Origin: Firmicutes bacterium UBA4981
Lineage (GTDB): Bacteria > Bacillota > SHA-98 > UBA4971
NCBI GenBank assembly: GCA_002398515.1
Contig: DGZL01000138.1
Coordinates: 12,302-55,271 of the forward strand
DNA length: 42,970 nucleotides
Reading direction: 5' to 3'
The notes under the pieces are model-generated. The model saw nothing but the letters and a program-made list of their open reading frames with translations, had not been told where the DNA came from and did not search any database. The stretch's first letter is position 1. Each line of letters starts with the position of its first letter. Made by a program: the position numbers and the translations under genes. This document shows, in pieces, positions 39,924-42,970 of this stretch.

Positions 39924-40289
39924 ATGGAATCAAACGGAATGAATTGGCCTGTTTTCATCGGGACTATAGTAGTAGGAGCTGTCAGTGCTTGGTGGATTTT
40001 CCGCGACGCCCGCGGACGGGATTACAACCCTGTAATCTGGGCAGTAGCATGCGTCTTCTCAGCTTTGACAGTAAGTGTTTTTGGAACTCTGGCTGTTGTA
40101 GTCATATACTTATTCTTGCGTCCCCGCGGAGAACTTTTCGCATGTCCTCACTGTTCTAAGAAGTATATCCATAATTTGGCCTTCTGCCCCCATTGCGGAA
40201 AGCCTGTAAAGAAGGAATGCTTGAAATGCCATGATCTCATGGAGCTTGACCAAGATGTGTGTCCTCATTGCGGAATGAGAAGTGCTTAG
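39924..40289 (+). CDS. Membrane protein with double zinc ribbon
   Basis: 121 residues. Two membrane helices (about 8-25 and 38-65: MNWPVFIGTIVVGAVSAWWIF and VIWAVACVFSALTVSVFGTLAVVVIYLFL), then CPHCSKKY, CPHCGKP, CLKCHDL and CPHCGMR, two treble-cysteine zinc ribbons facing the cytoplasm. No known partner. An in-frame ATG at 39939 (starting MNWPVF) may be the real start, since GAGG is too close to 39924. Similar small zinc-ribbon proteins are scattered in Bacillota; function unknown. Confidence 0.75.
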   Translation: MESNGMNWPVFIGTIVVGAVSAWWIFRDARGRDYNPVIWAVACVFSALTVSVFGTLAVVVIYLFLRPRGELFACPHCSKKYIHNLAFCPHCGKPVKKECLKCHDLMELDQDVCPHCGMRSA

Positions 40290-40474
40290 ATAAGACACAA
40301 AAGATTAAGTGACCAAGAATAAGTCGGAAGGAATAGATTCGCCGGCGTCGAACAATTAATGTGCTGTCGCCGGGCTGTACTCACGAGCAAGGCGCATTTT
40401 CCCCTTTGTGGTGATTCTCAGGCGGCGGAATGCACGTCGAAATTAGTTGCTGCCAGGGGATGGGGGGATTCTAC

Positions 40475-41362
40475 ATGGTCGACGGTATCGATAAGATAGA
40501 TATTCTAATTCACCAGCTGTCTCAACTTGAAGGAGATTTACATAGGCTCACGGGTGACAGACAAGACCTAGCCAGGGCTGAGGTTCAAAGCGTTAGGGTT
40601 GAGATCGTAGATCTTCTTATAGAAGCGCTTGATGAAGGAGATGTCTCCGCCAGGCGGGGGGCAGCCTATGGCCTCAGTAAACTGCCTGACAGCAAAGCCG
40701 TGGGTCTGTTGATTCGTGCTCTTGAGGACGAGGACGATTCAGTCAGGAGTTGGGCTTCAGAAGCGCTTGGCGAAATCCGGGATGAATCTTCATTGGAACA
40801 TCTTGTGAAAGCCTTGAGAGACGAGAATCCGTATGTGGCGTACAATATCACGAGAGCGATTATGAAATTCCCCAAGGGTCAAGTAGTTGAAGCTGTCAGT
40901 TGCGCGCTGGAAATCACTGATAGGAACACCCGTCGCAGAGCGGCAAAGCTCCTAGGAGAGCTGAGACATAAGAAATCCGTGTCGCGCTTGTCAGCTCTAT
41001 TAAGCGATCCTGATCCTGCAGTGAGATACGAAGCAGTTGAGGCCCTCCGAAAAATCGGCGACATTAAGGTGCTGGGACGCCTCATTTCCTGTCTGGGCGA
41101 TGAGTCAGTTGATGTTCGCTATGGCGCCATACAGGCCCTCCGAGCATTAGGGGATGAGCGGGCAGTTAAGCCTTTGGTGAGGATATGTCTTGAAAATGAG
41201 GACCTCAGGTCTTATGCGTTAGAAGCCATAAGAGAGCTATGCGGAGATGGGTCTACTAAGCCGGTGCTGGAAGCCCTCGACGAGATACAAGCACTTGTAT
41301 GTCAAGTCTCCCACCGTGTCTTGACCTTGCGAGAGAAATTCACCCGAAGAGCAAGCAGTTGA
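40475..41362 (+). CDS. HEAT-repeat (PBS lyase-type) protein
   Basis: 295 residues made mostly of about seven HEAT repeats of ~30 residues from ~residue 40 to 270, each like AVGLLIRALEDEDDSVRSWASEALGEI. The first ~40 residues look coiled-coil (IDILIHQLSQLEGDLHRLTGDRQDLARAEV). No signal peptide, membrane helix or enzyme domain, so a scaffold for protein contacts is likely. ATG 40475 has GGGGGG 7 nt upstream; the frame opens at 40430. Partner unknown. The 185-bp gap before it holds only a GC-rich inverted repeat (40342-40347 / 40368-40373) without a T-run. Confidence 0.85.
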   Translation: MVDGIDKIDILIHQLSQLEGDLHRLTGDRQDLARAEVQSVRVEIVDLLIEALDEGDVSARRGAAYGLSKLPDSKAVGLLIRALEDEDDSVRSWASEALGEIRDESSLEHLVKALRDENPYVAYNITRAIMKFPKGQVVEAVSCALEITDRNTRRRAAKLLGELRHKKSVSRLSALLSDPDPAVRYEAVEALRKIGDIKVLGRLISCLGDESVDVRYGAIQALRALGDERAVKPLVRICLENEDLRSYALEAIRELCGDGSTKPVLEALDEIQALVCQVSHRVLTLREKFTRRASS

Positions 41363-41424
41363 CGCAGTGAATTTCCTGGTGTCTCATTGTCTTGCATGCG
41401 CTTGCACTTCTATCCGAGTGTTTG

Positions 41425-41433
41425 TGCTATAAT
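41425..41433 (+). promoter_or_regulatory. Extended -10 sigma-A promoter of mgtC
   Basis: TGC followed by a perfect TATAAT (TG at 41425-41426, -10 at 41428-41433). No good -35 at 17 bp, though TTGCAC lies at 20 bp. Predicted start ~41440, about 45 nt before the GTG at 41485. Confidence 0.5.
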
Positions 41434-41484
41434 TAAATTTGACTGAAAATACCTCTGAGTTTCAAGTGATCGTGGGGTGAGTGT

Positions 41485-42150
41485 GTGATCTCCCAGGGAG
41501 AGGTAATTCTAAGACTTGTCGTTGCTACTGCATTCGGCGGGCTGATCGGACTTGAACGAGAGAGTCATAAACGGCCTGCAGGCTTCAGAACTCATATCCT
41601 GGTATGTGTCGGATCAGCTCTCATAATGGTAATTTCTCAATACGCTTTCTTGGAGTTTTCAGGCAAGCTAGGGTATGATCCGGGGCGGATCGCAGCTCAA
41701 GTAATTAGCGGGATAGGTTTTCTCGGGGCAGGCACCATCCTTCGGGAAGGCTCAACGATTAAGGGGCTGACAACTGCAGCAAGCCTTTGGGTCGTGGCAG
41801 GGATAGGATTGGCTGTCGGCACAGGGTTTTACGTACCCGGTGCAGTAACTACAGGCCTTGTCGTTGTGGTGCTTGTGGTATTTGATCGTTTTGAGCGAAG
41901 ATTCATGCTGTCAAAACGTGATACCCTTTTCGTGCAGGTAAGCGACAGGCCGGGACAGTTAGGCGCTATTGCATCGGTATTGGGCAGATATGGGGTAAGT
42001 ATAAAAGAAGTAGATATGGAAACCCTGGGGAAAGGACATGAAGCTGCTATTCATCTCAGCCTTGAAGTGCCATTCTCAGTGCCTAAAGACAGATTACTGG
42101 ATGAAATCACTGAAGTCGACGGCGTGATTCATGTAGGTTATGAGGAGTGA
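41485..42150 (+). CDS. MgtC/SapB family membrane protein
   Basis: 221 residues. N-terminal ~130 residues are the MgtC membrane domain with about four helices: RLVVATAFGGLIGLERESHKRPAGFRTHILVCVGSALIMVIS, then IAAQVISGIGFLGAGTILREGSTIKGLTTAASLWVVAGIGLAVG. The C-terminal ~75 residues form an ACT-like domain (LFVQVSDRPGQLGAIASVLGRYGVSIKEVDMETLG). MgtC proteins are linked to Mg2+ limitation and F-ATPase inhibition in pathogens; here the role is open. GTG start; surE follows 10 bp later. Confidence 0.9.
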   Translation: MISQGEVILRLVVATAFGGLIGLERESHKRPAGFRTHILVCVGSALIMVISQYAFLEFSGKLGYDPGRIAAQVISGIGFLGAGTILREGSTIKGLTTAASLWVVAGIGLAVGTGFYVPGAVTTGLVVVVLVVFDRFERRFMLSKRDTLFVQVSDRPGQLGAIASVLGRYGVSIKEVDMETLGKGHEAAIHLSLEVPFSVPKDRLLDEITEVDGVIHVGYEE

Positions 42151-42159
42151 GCGCTCTCC

Positions 42160-42933
42160 ATGCGAATACTGGTCACTAACGATGACGGAATCCTCGCTGA
42201 CGGGATAAGCATATTAGCACAGGAACTCATGAAACTCGGCGAAGTCAAGGTAGTAGCCCCGGACAGAGAAAGAAGCGCCACTGGGCACGCCATTACGGTG
42301 CTTAGGCCGCTCAGGATACAAGACATCGAGCTCCCCGACTCCGGAATTCAAGCATGGGCTGTTGACGGCACTCCTTCAGACTGTGTCAAGTTGGCTATTG
42401 AGGATCTACTGGAATGGAAGCCTGATGTAGTAGTTTCCGGGATTAATCGTGGGCCGAACCTGGGGACTGACGTGCTATATTCAGGAACTGTGTCTGCTGC
42501 AATTGAAGGCGCAATATACGGAATTGCTTCAGTGGCGATATCTGTGGCTGCCTTTGACAACTGCAATTATCCTATGGCAGCCGAGTTCGGCAAACAACTT
42601 GTTTCAATAGTGGCTAAGAGGGGGCTGCCTCCAAAGACGCTTCTGAACGTCAATGTTCCGTCTGTGGAGAAAAGGGACTTGGCAGGGGTATCCATTACAA
42701 AACTAGGCGCCAGGGTTTGGAAAGACGTCTTTGATAGGCGAGTCGATCCCAGGGGTAGGACATACTACTGGATGGCAGGTAACGTAGAGGAGTACGAAGG
42801 AGATCTTGATGTTGACTCTGTAGCTGTCAGGCATAACATGATTTCGATTAGCCCAATTCACCTCGATCTCACCAAATATGATTTGATTGAGCAGCTCAAG
42901 ACTTGGGACATTAAGTTTGGTGATGGATTTTGA
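42160..42933 (+). CDS. surE: 5'-nucleotidase SurE
   Basis: 257 residues, the usual length. Dephosphorylates nucleoside 5'- and 3'-monophosphates. ILVTNDDGILADGI carries the metal-binding Asp8-Asp9, PDRERSATGHAIT the conserved Ser, VDGTPSDCVKLA and VVSGINRGPNLGTDVLYSGTVSAAIEGA the remaining active-site loops. ATG follows GGAGTGAGCG. The last 37 bases of the window hold nothing I can name. Confidence 0.94.
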   Translation: MRILVTNDDGILADGISILAQELMKLGEVKVVAPDRERSATGHAITVLRPLRIQDIELPDSGIQAWAVDGTPSDCVKLAIEDLLEWKPDVVVSGINRGPNLGTDVLYSGTVSAAIEGAIYGIASVAISVAAFDNCNYPMAAEFGKQLVSIVAKRGLPPKTLLNVNVPSVEKRDLAGVSITKLGARVWKDVFDRRVDPRGRTYYWMAGNVEEYEGDLDVDSVAVRHNMISISPIHLDLTKYDLIEQLKTWDIKFGDGF

Positions 42934-42970
42934 TCTCAAATCCCCGACAAGAGACATAGAATATATAGAG

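Noticed and set aside
40342..40373. GC-rich inverted repeat CCGGCG/CGCCGG after the zinc-ribbon gene as a terminator
   Set aside because: The loop is 20 nt and no T-run follows.
1..42970. tRNA, rRNA, CRISPR, insertion sequence or prophage
   Set aside because: No cloverleaf-like genes, regularly spaced repeats, transposase or phage genes were seen; the tyrosine recombinase is the housekeeping XerD by synteny and length.

Overview
The window is a dense, largely single-direction stretch (about 51 genes, nearly all on the + strand) from an anaerobic, endospore-forming member of the Bacillota, most likely clostridial in the broad sense. The evidence is a spoIIM/spoIIA/spoVA/spoIIP/gerMN/ytfJ sporulation set, a ferredoxin-dependent 2-oxoacid oxidoreductase in place of a lipoamide dehydrogenase complex, an IspH-ribosomal-protein-S1 fusion, frequent GTG and TTG starts with strong Shine-Dalgarno sites, and synteny resembling the Bacillus subtilis nudF-spoIIM-xerD-dacF-spoIIA-spoVA-lysA region. 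I see no rRNA, tRNA, CRISPR array, phage or insertion sequence. The species cannot be named from this sequence.

1-5054: a branched-chain amino-acid fermentation operon. The first 96 bases are the 3' end of a phosphate (acyl) transferase gene (ptb), followed by leucine dehydrogenase (bcd), a butyrate-kinase-family acyl kinase (buk) and a four-subunit 2-oxoacid:ferredoxin oxidoreductase. Together they would turn Leu/Val/Ile into branched fatty acids, ATP and reduced ferredoxin. The order matches the B. subtilis bkd operon, with the oxidative dehydrogenase complex replaced by a ferredoxin enzyme.

5038-9758: gerMN (- strand, behind an exact sigma-G-type promoter), DUF3866, a small - strand gene that looks like the cell-division inhibitor MciZ, nudF, an endonuclease-Q-like PHP protein and spoIIM. 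Good sigma-E-type promoters precede spoIIM and the mciZ-like gene.

9759-20566: xerD, pdp, dacF, the spoIIA operon (spoIIAA, spoIIAB, sigF, behind a sigma-H-type promoter), a dodecin gene, spoVAC-D-E, and a three-gene cassette of two DUF2229/COG3580-3581-type proteins and an HgdC/BadF-type ATPase with no dehydratase alongside.

20567-30796: lysA with its own sigma-A promoter and a terminator hairpin in the leader, an M50 protease, trpS, scpA, scpB, DUF2953, ytfJ, a KtrA-like protein, rluB, a YtfP-like flavoprotein, a small membrane protein, cmk and plsC.

30859-42970: ispH-rpsA, DUF1614, spoIIP, DUF3189, a PrsA-like foldase, der, plsY, gpsA, a zinc-ribbon membrane protein, a HEAT-repeat protein, mgtC and surE. 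This half mixes housekeeping (translation, isoprenoids, lipids, ribosome assembly) with sporulation genes, as is usual for this chromosomal neighbourhood.
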